Assembly: GCA_964036295.1 (NCBI GenBank)
Contig: OZ038469.1
Coordinates: 4,108,067-4,172,066, forward strand
DNA length: 64,000 nucleotides
Origin: Plumapathes pennacea
Taxonomy: Eukaryota > Cnidaria > Anthozoa > Antipatharia > Myriopathidae
Reading direction: 5' to 3'
Positions 63,685 through 64,000 of this stretch are shown here, piece after piece (position 1 is the first letter of the stretch; every line of letters begins with the position of its first letter). A program made the translations under genes and the position numbers. The notes beneath the pieces were generated by a model that was not told where the DNA came from, did no database searches, and worked only from the letters and a program-made list of their open reading frames with translations.

Positions 63685-64000
63685 CTGCAGAAGCAAATTA
63701 AAAATTAAATGACCTGATGCTGTCAAAATTTCTGGGGTTGTTTAGGAGATGTAAGTTACAACAGTGTAAAAAATAGGAAAAGTACAAAGTGAATACACTA
63801 TAATTATATCCCAATATAATGAAGAAAAACAAAACATTTCAATCAAGTTCACAGAGCTCAAGATTGAAATGTACATCTTGTTGCACAAAACCTTGAGCAT
63901 TATTTAGATATGTCAATTTAAAGTCATTTTGAATGACATCATCTACATGTACTCCCTGTGGATAGCCCTTAAAAATTCCAAAACATCAACTTAACTCTAC
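63685..64000. other. Spacer of copy 4 at the right edge
   Basis: Counterpart of 7085-7420. No gene is seen. Confidence 0.5.

Overview
This is eukaryotic, AT-rich, intron-rich and repeat-dense DNA. The main content is a family of small exons, all on the minus strand, that encode type II membrane proteins: a cytoplasmic tail, one membrane helix, a coiled coil, a very short Gly-X-Y collagen stretch, and a cysteine-bearing C-terminal domain ending in an HYWEC-like motif. This architecture, together with the abundant short inverted-repeat elements, points to an anthozoan cnidarian, most likely a stony coral. That assignment comes from recognition of the families and was not checked by a search.

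Five gene models can be spliced end to end in frame from visible GT-AG sites (one uses a GC donor). With minus-strand starts first they are: G3 (18747 to 14375, 313 aa), G4 (29089 to 25328, 279 aa), G5 (35212 to 30194, 326 aa), G7 (51761 to 44651, 337 aa) and G8 (60204 to 53565, 418 aa). G1 (exon 1 at 743-1112) continues past the left edge. Two members are broken: psiG2 (12851 to 9440) and psiG6 (about 43028 to 41774). Four further decayed orphan collagen exons lie between genes.

Layout: the array alternates two exon-1 types. Type A has a tail with EYKLQEI (G1, G3, G5, G8). Type B has EYEKI or EYEEI (psiG2, G4; psiG6 by its downstream sequence). G7 is a more divergent EYEEI member. An A head, about 5-6 kb of spacer and a B gene form a segmental duplication unit seen four times: about 465-13930, 18290-29730, 34520-43028, and 59500 to the right edge. 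Each spacer carries the same passengers: a frameshifted Myb/SANT-like fragment on the plus strand, a composite inverted-repeat element, an orphan collagen exon and, in the three complete copies, a second inverted-repeat element. Copy-specific insertions (1484-2781, 2960-4136, 20442-21189, 40462-41760) date from after the duplications.

Exon phases make the ectodomain modular. Exon 1 always ends in phase 1. A coiled-coil exon (62 or 71 nt) runs from phase 1 to 0, a 55-nt mini-collagen exon from 0 to 1, and the 75-nt, 87-nt, collagen and C-terminal exons are 0 to 0. Coiled-coil plus mini-collagen pairs can therefore be duplicated in frame (twice extra in G8, once in G5), and the 87-nt exon can be lost in frame (G4, G5). 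Cytoplasmic and membrane parts are nearly identical among A genes while the ectodomains differ greatly. I infer a cluster of trimeric surface receptors or adhesion molecules that diversifies by duplication, exon-module expansion and sequence exchange. Ligand and function are unknown.
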